Part shown: positions 22,291 to 33,192 of the stretch, one piece after another
Layout: each line of letters opens with the position of its first letter
Numbering within the stretch: position 1 is the first letter of the stretch
Assembly (NCBI GenBank): GCA_963576565.1
Contig: OY755042.1
Location: forward strand, 112,025,314 to 112,089,313
Direction of reading: 5' to 3'
Origin: Aspidapion aeneum
Taxonomy: Eukaryota > Arthropoda > Insecta > Coleoptera > Brentidae
DNA: 64,000 nucleotides
Notes under the pieces: model-generated
Seen by the model: the letters and a program-made list of their open reading frames with translations, nothing else
Told to the model about the DNA's origin: nothing
Databases searched by the model: none
Position numbers and translations under genes: made by a program

Positions 22291-22910
22291 CTAAAAGATG
22301 AGTAGTAAGTTTTATGTATGTAATGTAGGGCCGTATATAGCTGGTACACTTAGTGCTTACTTGTTTATATGGACTTTTCATTGCTCTCGGGCTCTGTTCT
22401 GATGCTTTGAGCTGAGGAAATTGGTATCTGCTTACGGACGGCCAATGATCGTTTCTTTTTTGACGTGTTTGGGTGTGCCCGTTCTAGGTACGTATACCTA
22501 CAGTTTAATTTTCACCTGGTGCAGATTATACTCCATTTCAAACCAAGCAATTATAAAAATAATCTTATGGATAAACTTGGTTCTGTAAAAAGAAAAACAA
22601 AAAAGAGATTTGAAACGAGATTCAGAATTTATACATAATGGTTTTCGGGAATCTTATCTTCATATCGCTGATTCTACTATTGATACAATCGGGTCTAAGT
22701 AGATGGTTGCTGTTCACATTCCTGCCAAGATTCAGCAAGTAAAAGCACTAATTTATGTGTATGATTTGAAGGCATAATTAGTGCAATAAGCATCATCCTT
22801 GAACTCCGTACTGCAATAAACGCCTTGATTACCACTGCTTCCGGAATCGCGAAAAATGCCATAGTAAAACTTGGCAGAAAATATTACAAAAAAAAGAAGA
22901 AAGCAGTATC
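22291..22910. other. No feature recognised
   Basis: AT-rich. The mirrored pair GCACTAATTTATG / CATAATTAGTGC near 22748-22783 is a small hairpin only. Confidence 0.35.
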
Positions 22911-22914
22911 ACAA

Positions 22915-23280
22915 AAAAACATGTAAAAAATCCAAGTACGCGAAAATGGTATTCCGTAAAAAGAATTGAGATAAAATTAAAGCCAACTTCTCCAATACAA
23001 ATTTGAAAATGAGAGGTTCGGTTCGGTTCATTCTCATCATACTAGTTTGAAAATGCTTTTTTAAACTTTGCTATTACAGCCAAACTTCTTTATGTTTAAT
23101 TTAGCACTGTGCCTAAGAGTCATTTGCAGCCGTGATAGCCAAGTTTAGAAAAAGATTTCCAAACTAGTAACCTTTCAAACCAAACCTTTCATTTTGAAAT
23201 TTGTATTGGAGAACTTGGCTTTACTTTTATCTCAATTATTTTTACGAATACCATTTTCGCGTACTTGGCCTTTTTTTACA
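22915..23280. repeat. Inverted repeat at the head of dispersed repeat R
   Basis: CAAGTACGCGAAAATGGTAT at 22934 is mirrored by ATACCATTTTCGCGTACTTG at 23258, and the inverse match runs inward through TTCTCCAATACAAATTTGAA. A solo copy of the outer arm lies at 63213-63265, joined to a LINE. Confidence 0.6.
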
Positions 23281-23700
23281 TGAAATGTTTTTGTTATGAT
23301 TTCACCCCTTTTTTAAAGGATTTGTATAACATTTAAGTTTTAAGGTATTAAAATATGCGGAATATTGCTCAAGAGTTTTGCAAGCCTTATTAAAAATTTT
23401 AAGGTTTTTTAATTTTTTCCTATGGTTTTATCATAGGAAGGATGATAAATCAGTCTCCTAAAGCTCACTTTCTACCGTTCCTGAGAGTGGGCATAGTTAC
23501 TTTTACATAACTTGACATTTATAGGGGAAAGAAATAAATTAAAATTTTGGTGTTTTAAAATTTTTCCTATTGTGTTAGCATAGTTCCTATCGGCCTTACA
23601 AAGCTCAGCACTCTAGCGTTTCTGGAAGTGGGCAATGTTAAAATTAAATAAAAATGTTGGGGTTTTTAAATTTTTTCCTGTCGTTTATATCAATCAATAT
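23110..23700. repeat. Dispersed repeat R, copy 2
   Basis: Same blocks and order as 3795-4440, including TTTGTATTGGAGAACTTGGC and two or three imperfect inner units that contain CTACCGTTCCTGAGAGTGGG or TAGCGTTTCTGGAAGTGGGC. Non-coding. Confidence 0.5.
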
Positions 23701-23784
23701 TAATAATATTCGCCACTTTGTGGTCCAACTGTGAACTTCGGTGACTGCATCCTGAAATTTTTCTATGCATTCTTCAATAGATTT

Positions 23785-23923
23785 TAGCTCACACATATAC
23801 TATACTATAGTAGTGTGAGCTATGGTGATCCTAATTTTTTCGAGAAAAAAAAAGTTGCTCCGATTTCAAAAATTTTTATATATCTTTGCGTTTCAGATGA
23901 TTTTGAAACTTTTTTGTTGCGCC

Positions 23924-23969
<46 letters not shown>

Positions 23970-24424
23970 ATGTCTGTCTGTAACGACCAACGCGCATAAC
24001 TCAAAAACCGCTTGGCCGATTTTAATGAAATTTGATACCTAAGCTGGGTTTTGGGCCGAGATGGTCCCATTTAAAAATGAACAAAATCCACCGAGCACAA
24101 ACCAAATAAAAGGGTGGGGGTAGATTTCAAAAATTAGAGTTTATGGGAAAATAGGGCGTGTGTGACATCAAACGAAAGGTAATTGAGTCTGGAGTTCAAC
24201 AAAATACATTTTAATTTATTTAAAAAAAAAAGGGTGAGGGTATATTTCAAAAATTAGAGTTTAAGTGAAAATATGGCGTGTGTGATATCAAACGAAAGGC
24301 AATTGAGTCCGGAGTTTAACAAAATACATTTTAGTTTTTGTTTTTTTTAAGGGTGGGGGTAGATTTCAAAAATTTGAGTTTAAGTCAAAACGGCTTGTGT
24401 GGTATCAAACAAAAGGTAATTTAA
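23785..24424 (+). repeat. Repeat family T, copy 1 (truncated) with a (GTCT)n run
   Basis: Opens with a hairpin, TAGCTCACAC then GTGTGAGCTA, followed by CTCGAGAAAAAA-like DNA, a (GTCT)n microsatellite at about 23924-23986, then CAACGCGCATAACTCAAAAA. Three tandem units of about 120 bp follow, each with GGGTGGGGGTA or GGGTGAGGGTA and a TATCAAACGAAAGGTAATTG-like tail. The right-hand hairpin seen in the 61881 copy is missing. Frames across the microsatellite are artefacts. Confidence 0.7.
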
Positions 24425-24539
24425 GAATTAGCTCCTTTATTTTTACCACCATATTTAATAAAATTCCGTATAGTCAGGAGTTATACCGATTTTTTTATTA
24501 TTTTATCTACAATTATTGTTTTTTTCTATTAAATTTATT

Positions 24540-25199
24540 TGGTGAGGTCAGGCCTTCTGTAGAAAATAAAATATACCGAAGGACCACTCGAGATAGCTCG
24601 AGAAAAACGTGTGGGAGTTAAGAGGGACTGTATCTTTCCACAGGGCTCCGACAGGGAAAAAAGAGCCTAAAAACTTATTTACTAAAAATAGCGTAGCAAT
24701 GAAAAATTATCAAGAAACGACTTACCCTTAGATGTCTTTTGTAGCTACTTGGCTGGCCAGCCCGATTATACGCGAAGTACCAGACTCTCCATTGTTCTAT
24801 AGTTCAAAATGTTCCAAACACTAATATCTAATAAACTAAAGCGTAAAATTAATAGTTTCCACAATTTTAATATAAAATAATAGCGGTGCGGTGACTTTAG
24901 TTGCACGTGGCGCGTGGTTGAGTTGTTCTCGCAGACAATCGGCGTTTTCGTCTGCTAGGCCGAATTTAGCCGCTTATCTCAAATCCTTCATTGCTGGAAG
25001 AAGCGCGCGAAGTTTAAATTTAAAATATGGAAAGATATAGCGTAAAGTAAATCAAAATAATATTCTAAAACGCTTGTAAGCGTAGAAAATGTAACCCAAA
25101 AATATTTAAAAACTAAGAGAGATAGCTTCTCTAATTTTAAGTGAAAATTAGAGAATATAATTATTTACAAAAATAAAAACAAGTTGGGAAACTTGTTCA
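24540..25199 (-). repeat. 3' LTR of the Pao/BEL element
   Basis: 660 bp, identical by eye to 30981-31640. The gag-pol stop at 25221-25223 lies 21 bp from its inner edge. Just inside, the element strand reads GGTGGGCCGAA, a weak polypurine tract that would prime plus-strand synthesis. Confidence 0.9.
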
Positions 25200-25220
25200 T
25201 TCGGCCCACCAAAATGAGCA

Positions 25221-28200
25221 TCATTTTTCGGTAGGTGAATCTGAATCAATTGGAAGGGGGCAAAGCTTGACTAAAGGTCGTTTAAAGATACCGGACGCGG
25301 TACGAACATTTGCCACCCTAGCGTGCCCATCAGGCCCTTTAAAAATTTCAATAATGCGACCTACCCGCCATTGAAGGGGCGGTGATAACTCGTCTTTGAT
25401 AAGAACGACGGTACCTATTTTTGGCTCGGCGCATGGTTCCAACCATTTATTTCGTACTTGAAGGGTATGTAAAAATTCTTGGCTCCAACGACGCCAAAAA
25501 TCGGCTTGTATTCGTTGGACCAAGTTCCATCGCGATAACCGATTCTCAGGTTTACTTGAAAAATCTTCATCAGGAACAGAAACTAAAGGTCCATGTGTTA
25601 AAAAATGTCCCGGTGTTAAAACCTGTAGATCGTTACAGTCGGTAGATTGCGGGGTCAAGGGGCGAGAATTTAAAATCGCCTCAATTTGACAAAGAACCGT
25701 GTACAACTCCTCATAACTCAGAATCTGCGAGCCAATGGTACGAATTAAGTGAGTTTTTACTGATTTTATCCCTGACTCCCAAAGACCGCCGAAGTGGGGA
25801 GCTGATGGAGGGATAAAATTCCAGGCGATAGCTTGTTGCGTGCAAGCATTTCTTGCAAGATCAAGCAATTCTTTGCTTGATTTAACGAAATTTGTGCCAT
25901 TGTCTGAAAAAAGAGTTTTTATGTAACCTCTTCGGGCAACAAAGCGACGTAGCGCAGCTAAAAAAGCGTCCGAAGTTAGATCTGACACTAACTCGAGATG
26001 TAAAGCTTTAGTATTTAGACAAATAAAAAGGCAGATATATGCTTTTTGTGTTTTTACACCTCTGTGTTTACTGAGAGTGATAGGTATAGCACCACTAAAA
26101 TCTACTCCACTAAAAGTAAAAGGCTTTTGTGGAATCAAGCGGTAGGACGGAATTTGTCCCATGATTTGCTCATAAGAATGCGGTTTGACGCGAAAGCAAC
26201 GAACACATTTGGATAAAACCGTTTTAATTAAGCGTTTGGCAGATAAAATCCAAAAAATTTGACTAATGAGATATTGGACTGTTTGCACTCCGACATGCAA
26301 ATATTTTTTGTGCATATATTCAATAAAAATATAAGAAAGTCTACTTTCCTTGGGTAAAAGAAGAGGATGTTTTTGTCCGTAAGAAATAGTCATAGCTTGT
26401 TGAATGCGTCCTCCAACTCTTATAAGACCATCCTGGTCTAAAAAGGGATTCAATTTTTGTATGGGTTTTATGCATTTTTTCTGGTGTTGAAGGTTAAGAA
26501 TCACTTCAGAGAAGTATTTTTGTTGTTCGTGCTTAGCCAAACATTTTAAAGCGTTAAAGAGATCGATATAATCTATATTTGTCTTTTTTTCTGACGTCTG
26601 CGGATAGTCTACAATTATTATGAATCGTAAACTGCGGGCTAAAAGTAGTTGAATAGCGTAAAAATCGGATTTATTATTTAAAAGCGAATCTAAAAAGTTT
26701 TCCGTTATTCGGTCACAAGAAATCAGAGCAACATTTTTTCGTTCCTCAGTCTCTAAACTGTCATTTATTTTGACTTGCGGGGTTTTTGTTGGCCATTTAT
26801 CGAAAGATTCTTGTAAAAAACTAGGGGCGGCCCACCATAGGGGATGATTTAAAAGCTCACTCGGCGAGCAGCCGCGGCTGGCTACATCGGCACTATTGAG
26901 AAAGGTGGGGGTATATAACCAACATTCTGGATTAATATTATCTTGGATAAGACTAACACGATTTGCGACAAAAGTTTTCCATTTACTTGGATGGGATTTT
27001 ATCCAGTGTAAAACAACCATTGCGTCCGAAAAAGCGTAAATATTATTTATTGTGAACCTTTTTATGAATATATCATATGTGTATTTTAAGACCTCAGATA
27101 AAAGAGTAGCGGCTAGAAGTTCTATTCTCGGAATACTAACAAATTTTTTAAGTGGAGCGATGCGACTTTTCGCAAGAACAAAATATATGTGATATTTAGC
27201 GTTTCGTAAGACACGTAAGTATATTACGCATGCGTACCCTCGTTCACTCGCATCACAAAACCCACAGAGATCGATGGATTCGGCGTTGGTGATGTCAATG
27301 TGGCGGGGTAAACTAAATTTTTCTAAAACTTGAAATTCAGATTGATAGAGTGTCCACTGACGAACTATTTCTAAAGTAGGCGTGGCGTCCCAGGAAATAC
27401 CAAGTAACCAAATTTGTTGAATCAAATATTTTAAAGTGAATGTTACTGGGGTAAGATAACCATGGGGGTCATAGCAGCGTGCTAAAAATGAGAGAAGCGT
27501 CCTTTTAGTACAGCTTTGCTGATTAGGTAATATGTTAAATCGAAACTCGTCATAGGAAGGATGCCAGCACAGGCCTAAGACCTTAGTGACGTCATCCGAA
27601 TCGAGAGATAAAACTGCGGGGTTGACTAAGGAGGGATCTAAATGAGAGATCACTTCTGAGCGATTGCTAGACCATTTGTGTAATTTCAAGCCAGCGTTTC
27701 CTAATAACTCCGTAAGCTCATGCTGCAAATTTAACGCCTCTTGAACCGTTTTACATGAAGTAGTGACGTCATCAATATAGGTATCGTTAAGTATAACTTG
27801 AGCAGCGTGAGGGTAGTTATCATATTCGGATTCAGCTAAGTGCTGAAGGGTGCGTAAAGCGAGATATGGTGAACAGTTCACTCCGTAAGTGACAGTTCGT
27901 AGTTTAAAAACGGAAACTTTTTCATTAGGGTTAAACCGCCAAAATATTTTTTGGTATTTTTGATGATCAGGGTTGATATTTATACCCCGATACATTTTTT
28001 GAATATCGCAGGTGAGCGTCACAGGGTTAAGGCGAAAATGTAATAATATTTGAATAATATCTTTTTGTAGTTTTGGACCCGATAATAATACTTGATTAAG
28101 CGAAATATGCGTAAAAGGGTCTGTAATACTCGCATTAAAAACTACCCTTGTCTTAGTAGTGATAGCTTCATTTTTAACAACAGCGAAATGTGGAATAAAA

Positions 28201-30641
28201 TAGCTGTCTGAATCGTCTTCTTTTTCTGAGTCATAGTCCACATGACCCAATTCCAAATATTCATTCATAAATTTAGAATATTCACAATACAAGTTTTTAT
28301 CGCGAAGCAGTTTTTTTTCTAAAGATAAGAAACGATTTAGCGCGACTTGTTTTATTGCGGGAAACTGTGGTGGATTGTCAAATGTGCGAAAGGGAAGGGA
28401 TACTGTGTACCGGCCGTCTTGATTACGCGACACGCTCTGTTTAAAATAATTTTCACAAATTTCATCCTCTGGTTTCAAATGAGTTTTTTGGGGGACGCAG
28501 TCGGTTTCCCAAAATTTTGAAATTAATTGCGAAAGCGAGTCATTTTCATTTTGACAAAAAAGAGCATTAATTGGCGGGGTAGAAATTAAGGGTTGATTTA
28601 TTTGTCCCATCAGAATATAGCCGAAAATAGTTCCCATAGCAAAGGGATGATTTGGATCATCGCTAGCGATTTTTTCACCCTGTATAATTAGTGGAAAGAG
28701 ATCCATACCAATTAGTAAATTTACAGGCGAAGGGTTGTAAAAAGTGGGATCTGCTAAGGGTAAATTTTTTATAAAATGCCAATTTTCTGTATTTATTTTT
28801 ACTGACGGTAAATCAGTACACACCTTTTGCAAAATAATCGCTTGCGTGGACACAAAAATATCTGGTTTTTGAAAATTACAAATTTTAATAAAAATCGATC
28901 CTAGATCAGAAGTAAGAGAGTTGCCTCCAACCCCCTGTATATTTGAACATAAGGGTTGTCTGGGAAGGCCCAATTGTTGCGCTAATTTTTGAGAACAGAA
29001 AGTGTTTTGCGAACCGCTGTCTAAAACGGCTCTAACTGTTTGAAAGTGACCGCGGACATCTTGAATTTTTACTAGGATAGTTGACAATAAAACTTGCGAT
29101 TGCGCAGAAATAAAACCACAATGCGTGGGGTTAGAACCCGAAGGAGTTGCGATTGGTACTTGTGAATTAGAAGACGTCGAAGTAAAATTGTTATTATTTT
29201 GAGTAGAGTAATTTTGAAGCGGACACCCAGTAGCCGGGGATCTAAAACTTTGCTGACTGGCCAAGTAACCACGTGGTGAACTATTTGGAGATGCGTTGGG
29301 AGACATATTAGAGAGATTTTGTGAGAAATTCACGTTAGCATCAAAATGGGATCTATTTTGATTTTGAGAATTAGCGTAATTATAATTTCGCTCAAAATGA
29401 ATTAATGAGTGGTGTCTTTGATTACCAGGGCAATAGCGACATGAGCGTAGACTTTGACAAGAATTTGTTAAATGTATTGAGCTTAAACAATTTAAACATA
29501 GTTTTTTATTTTTAGCGTAAGAATAGCGTTCGTAGGGAGATTTACCTTTAAATGCGTTACATAAATATATTGAATGTGTGTTAGAATCACAAAAAGCGCA
29601 TCTATCTTTAGAATGAGTATTTTCCGTACCAAGTAGCGTTTTTGTATAATAAGGCGAGGCGTTATTTTTATAAAACTGTTTATTATTTTTAAATCTATTT
29701 TTAGATTGTAGCGAATAAAGCGAATTACATTGACTTTCAAGGAAATTATAAATTTCTTGATATTTGGGCATTTCATTAGACCTAGAATTAGCTAGTTCAA
29801 AGCGCGAAAGTAGTACCTCAGGCAATTTATCTAGTAAAATGTTGGCGAGCGGAAAACACCATTGATCAGTGTCGTAATTTAGAGTTTTTAAAGCCTCAAT
29901 GTTTTCTGAAAAAACATCAAGCAGCGTGCGCAGCGTTTCTGGATTGTCGTCTTTGAGAGTGGGAAAATTATACACGGAGTGCCAATAAGTTTGAGCCGAT
30001 AAGCGGGGGTTATGATAGCGTTTTAGAAGCGTATTGTAAGCGATTATATAATTAGCGTCGGTTATTTGTAAGTGTTTAACTACTTTTAAAGGCGGTCCTT
30101 TTAGGTAGGACAGTAACAAATTAAATTTAGCGTTTGTAGGAATACTAGGATTATTGTGTACAGAACTATTGTACATATCTAGAAAGGTTGGAAACTTAGT
30201 GATGTCGCCATGAAATTCGACAATGCGCAGTCTTGGCATTAAAGACGCCATAAAGCGGTCTGGATCAGAAGAAGTTGAAATTTGCGTTAAGTTTTGAGGT
30301 TGAGGAGCTTCAATTTTCACCTCAAATAGTTGTTTTTGAATTCTTTTAATATCATAGAAGCTGTCGTCAAACTCAGTAAGGCGTTCATTTTCTTCTTCCA
30401 GTCTCTCCGGACTTGCCGAATAAGCCTCTATTATTTGATTTTGATAAATAAAAAATGTTTCTTTCATTTCATCAAGGTCGATAAGTCGAACCTGTAAACA
30501 CGGTTTTTTTGTATCATCCGTTAGGCAAGCATTAGCTAAGTTATGAAGAGTATTAATGCGATTATGTTGCACATTACGGAGTGCTTCTAACTTCTTAAGT
30601 TGCGTACTCATTGTGATGTTTTTAAAAAACTCCGTTAACAC
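25221..30641 (-). CDS. Pao/BEL gag-pol polyprotein, intact
   Basis: 1806 codons without interruption. It makes the capsid-like and enzyme proteins for reverse transcription and integration. Residues about 120-310: gag-like DUF1759 region. Zinc knuckles: C348-C351-H356-C361 and C382-C385-H390-C395, plus a third C/H cluster at 401-415. Protease (DUF1758): LDSGS, aspartate at about 541. Reverse transcriptase: CDIQKMYRG near 878 and YIDD at 955-958, followed by the Pao-type A17 region. RNase H: CDAS near 1128, IELLAA near 1174, FSDAM near 1206, ADVASRG near 1252. Integrase: H1444, H1449, C1479, C1482, then D1514, D1580 (SDNGTNF) and E1622 (LWESG). DUF5641-like tail at 1715-1795. The second methionine (MSTQLKKLEAL, codon 30609-30611) is the more likely start, since family members begin like that. 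All catalytic residues are present, so this copy could be active. Confidence 0.95.
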   Translation of the reverse strand: MLTEFFKNITMSTQLKKLEALRNVQHNRINTLHNLANACLTDDTKKPCLQVRLIDLDEMKETFFIYQNQIIEAYSASPERLEEENERLTEFDDSFYDIKRIQKQLFEVKIEAPQPQNLTQISTSSDPDRFMASLMPRLRIVEFHGDITKFPTFLDMYNSSVHNNPSIPTNAKFNLLLSYLKGPPLKVVKHLQITDANYIIAYNTLLKRYHNPRLSAQTYWHSVYNFPTLKDDNPETLRTLLDVFSENIEALKTLNYDTDQWCFPLANILLDKLPEVLLSRFELANSRSNEMPKYQEIYNFLESQCNSLYSLQSKNRFKNNKQFYKNNASPYYTKTLLGTENTHSKDRCAFCDSNTHSIYLCNAFKGKSPYERYSYAKNKKLCLNCLSSIHLTNSCQSLRSCRYCPGNQRHHSLIHFERNYNYANSQNQNRSHFDANVNFSQNLSNMSPNASPNSSPRGYLASQQSFRSPATGCPLQNYSTQNNNNFTSTSSNSQVPIATPSGSNPTHCGFISAQSQVLLSTILVKIQDVRGHFQTVRAVLDSGSQNTFCSQKLAQQLGLPRQPLCSNIQGVGGNSLTSDLGSIFIKICNFQKPDIFVSTQAIILQKVCTDLPSVKINTENWHFIKNLPLADPTFYNPSPVNLLIGMDLFPLIIQGEKIASDDPNHPFAMGTIFGYILMGQINQPLISTPPINALFCQNENDSLSQLISKFWETDCVPQKTHLKPEDEICENYFKQSVSRNQDGRYTVSLPFRTFDNPPQFPAIKQVALNRFLSLEKKLLRDKNLYCEYSKFMNEYLELGHVDYDSEKEDDSDSYFIPHFAVVKNEAITTKTRVVFNASITDPFTHISLNQVLLSGPKLQKDIIQILLHFRLNPVTLTCDIQKMYRGININPDHQKYQKIFWRFNPNEKVSVFKLRTVTYGVNCSPYLALRTLQHLAESEYDNYPHAAQVILNDTYIDDVTTSCKTVQEALNLQHELTELLGNAGLKLHKWSSNRSEVISHLDPSLVNPAVLSLDSDDVTKVLGLCWHPSYDEFRFNILPNQQSCTKRTLLSFLARCYDPHGYLTPVTFTLKYLIQQIWLLGISWDATPTLEIVRQWTLYQSEFQVLEKFSLPRHIDITNAESIDLCGFCDASERGYACVIYLRVLRNAKYHIYFVLAKSRIAPLKKFVSIPRIELLAATLLSEVLKYTYDIFIKRFTINNIYAFSDAMVVLHWIKSHPSKWKTFVANRVSLIQDNINPECWLYTPTFLNSADVASRGCSPSELLNHPLWWAAPSFLQESFDKWPTKTPQVKINDSLETEERKNVALISCDRITENFLDSLLNNKSDFYAIQLLLARSLRFIIIVDYPQTSEKKTNIDYIDLFNALKCLAKHEQQKYFSEVILNLQHQKKCIKPIQKLNPFLDQDGLIRVGGRIQQAMTISYGQKHPLLLPKESRLSYIFIEYMHKKYLHVGVQTVQYLISQIFWILSAKRLIKTVLSKCVRCFRVKPHSYEQIMGQIPSYRLIPQKPFTFSGVDFSGAIPITLSKHRGVKTQKAYICLFICLNTKALHLELVSDLTSDAFLAALRRFVARRGYIKTLFSDNGTNFVKSSKELLDLARNACTQQAIAWNFIPPSAPHFGGLWESGIKSVKTHLIRTIGSQILSYEELYTVLCQIEAILNSRPLTPQSTDCNDLQVLTPGHFLTHGPLVSVPDEDFSSKPENRLSRWNLVQRIQADFWRRWSQEFLHTLQVRNKWLEPCAEPKIGTVVLIKDELSPPLQWRVGRIIEIFKGPDGHARVANVRTASGIFKRPLVKLCPLPIDSDSPTEK

Positions 30642-30980
30642 AGGTGAACGATTAGTTTCCGAAATTTTTAATATTTAAAAATTAAAAGCGTTTAAAAAGA
30701 AAAGAGAATAGGCGATAAAAAATGTAAACAAGTCTCATTTACCTCTCTAAGATCGTGTGTTGGAAACTTTTCCTACGTGCAGTCGACGCCAAGCCAAAAA
30801 GAGGTAGGAAATGCGCGAAAACAATGCGCGTTCGGTACTTTTTTACTTGTTATTTTTACGGCGAGCACAGCAAAAAGAGCAAGGTCATGCGTATTTATTA
30901 AAAATTTTATATTTAACAAAATGCGATTTAGACTTTAATTTTTCCCGGGGTCCTGTTATCCGGATCGAACCTGGACCAAA
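30612..30980 (-). promoter_or_regulatory. Leader and candidate primer-binding site
   Basis: Directly inside the 5' LTR, the element strand reads TT then TGGTCCAGGTTCGATCC. TGG is the complement of a tRNA CCA end, so this is the expected primer-binding position. I could not match it to one tRNA. The rest is untranslated leader. Confidence 0.6.
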
Positions 30981-31640
30981 TGGTGAGGTCAGGCCTTCTG
31001 TAGAAAATAAAATATACCGAAGGACCACTCGAGATAGCTCGAGAAAAACGTGTGGGAGTTAAGAGGGACTGTATCTTTCCACAGGGCTCCGACAGGGAAA
31101 AAAGAGCCTAAAAACTTATTTACTAAAAATAGCGTAGCAATGAAAAATTATCAAGAAACGACTTACCCTTAGATGTCTTTTGTAGCTACTTGGCTGGCCA
31201 GCCCGATTATACGCGAAGTACCAGACTCTCCATTGTTCTATAGTTCAAAATGTTCCAAACACTAATATCTAATAAACTAAAGCGTAAAATTAATAGTTTC
31301 CACAATTTTAATATAAAATAATAGCGGTGCGGTGACTTTAGTTGCACGTGGCGCGTGGTTGAGTTGTTCTCGCAGACAATCGGCGTTTTCGTCTGCTAGG
31401 CCGAATTTAGCCGCTTATCTCAAATCCTTCATTGCTGGAAGAAGCGCGCGAAGTTTAAATTTAAAATATGGAAAGATATAGCGTAAAGTAAATCAAAATA
31501 ATATTCTAAAACGCTTGTAAGCGTAGAAAATGTAACCCAAAAATATTTAAAAACTAAGAGAGATAGCTTCTCTAATTTTAAGTGAAAATTAGAGAATATA
31601 ATTATTTACAAAAATAAAAACAAGTTGGGAAACTTGTTCA
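30981..31640 (-). repeat. 5' LTR of the Pao/BEL element
   Basis: Promoter-bearing LTR in element orientation, identical to the 3' LTR. An AT-rich outer part with TAATTTTCACTTAAAATTAG-type self-complementary sequence lies near the element start. Confidence 0.9.
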
Positions 31641-31649
31641 TAATTTATT

Positions 31650-32122
31650 TAAGGTGTCAAAAACTTCTTACTAGGACTTGTTTCAAAATAGTTAAATTTC
31701 TTCTTTAATACTTCCATATCGCTTTTAAGTCGTGGCCAGGTCAAAGTTCCTCCTTTAAGGTTGTCCTTCTCCTCATAAAGTTGGCAAAGCCATTAAAAAT
31801 GCGTAGGGGAAGATTCTAGCAAAAGTTGATAATTTGATTTTTTTTTGTTTGGAACAAAATCGTGTTGAAGTAAACAAAGATAGATTTTAACTTCAAGTTC
31901 AGTTGCTTCTTATTTAACTCTTCTAATTAAAATTTCTTTGCAACACCTATTATTGCGTAATGTGGTAATTATCGCACCCAATATAGACTAATGGAATTAA
32001 CGTGAAATGGGGATACATGAGTAAATTCCAAATATAAACCAATTATATTTAAAAAAAAAACAGTATTACCACGAGCCTAAGTTCTCAACAATACGAAGGA
32101 CGAAAAAGAAGTGGTTTCTTCC
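31650..32122. other. No feature recognised
   Basis: AT-rich DNA downstream of the retrotransposon. If the insertion is removed, it should join directly to the sequence before 24532. Confidence 0.4.
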
Positions 32123-32690
32123 CATAGCGCAAAAATCACATCTACGTTAAATTAACGTGAACAAAAATAATATAATTATTTTTTACTAGAAAACAACCTC
32201 ATATCATGTAATATTTGTTTTGTTAAATCTACATGCTTGAAGATAACTTAAAAACAAGGAGGAATCAAGCTATAAAAATAAAATTTATGCCAAAGTTTCT
32301 GGTGCTGTGTATATAACCTCTTTTTTACCCTCGTTAGTTTCATGTGCAAACTCACACTTAAAAAGTCCTCCACAACATGTTCTAAAACGCCACTAGAATA
32401 AGACTTTTTAAACCTACTACCTTTTTGCGTATTATTTCGTCATGTTTTTTCTATGTTTTTTTTCTACAAAAGTTAAGGACAATTTTAAAAGATGGCGCTC
32501 AAGACAAGATAAAATCTTTATACACATTAAAAGCTAAACAATTTTTTTAATAGTAAACACTTTCACACAATATTAATGACTTTATCAGGTTAATAACTGA
32601 TGCGTCATGATCGTGAAGTTTATTAACTAGTTTTTGGAGTTTGGAGGCCATAAATGTCGCCAGTAGGTGGCGCTGCTTTTAGTAAAATCT
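32123..32690. mobile_element. Element S, copy 2 (ends missing)
   Basis: Begins near CATAGCGCAAAAATCACATC and follows 8613-9300 with small gaps: AATTAACGTGAACAAAAATA, CTACATGCTTGAAGATAACT, GTTTCTGGTGCTGTGTATAT. The GTGGCAACCGG-type ends are absent. Confidence 0.6.
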
Positions 32691-33192
32691 CAAAAATTTT
32701 TGGTAGAAAAGCCATACCAACTAGAAGCTGTCGAGTGATGTGGTGCTTCATTATCGAAAACAGAAATTAACTCGGTAAAACTTTCTTGTTCACATAATTT
32801 ATTTCGAAACTTGTAAAAAATTATGACCGAAAAATGTTCTCGGTTTATTTCCATTTTTCAATTGATTTCTTAACTATCAAAATTCACTTTAGCTATAAAA
32901 CTATACCCAGGTAGCAAGGTCACATTTTTTAAACGTCAAAAAAAGGTCATTTTTAATGACCATTGACGTCTCTAACCTGACGTGTAAATGACCTTTAAAT
33001 GACGTTCAAAAGACACACCCAAAATGGCGTCATTTTTAGACGTTTTAAAGACGTTAGCAATAAGACGTATTTGGGACCAAATCAGAACATCAGACACACA
33101 CACACATTTATTACTTTTTTTAAACTCGTCTGAATATATGAAATATTCCCTACAATTGAAAACACTGAAGGAAACTGAGACACACAAGGTGA

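Larger units (their letters stand above)
24540..31640 (-). mobile_element. Complete Pao/BEL LTR retrotransposon, very recent
   Basis: Two 660-bp LTRs (24540-25199 and 30981-31640) show no difference on reading. In element orientation the LTR runs TGAACAAGTTTCCC..CCTCACCA, so it has TG..CA ends. The internal part holds a single gag-pol frame on the minus strand and about 340 bp of leader. Immediate 5-bp flanks are TTATT and TAATT (one mismatch). However, a perfect 9-bp AATTTATTT abuts the element if its limits are set one base to the right at both ends (24532-24540, 31642-31650). No envelope-like frame follows pol. Confidence 0.95.

Noticed and set aside
23815..24070. Frames with repeated SVCL or TDRQ peptides, both strands
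   Set aside because: They are translations of the (GTCT)n run in repeat family T; the same happens at 61911-62154.
28941..29776. Minus-strand frames of 66-94 codons inside the retrotransposon
   Set aside because: Shadows of the gag-pol frame, AT-rich and without motifs.
30811..31062. Plus-strand frame across the 5' LTR edge
   Set aside because: Antisense to the element leader; its C-terminal part also appears at 24541 because the LTRs are identical.
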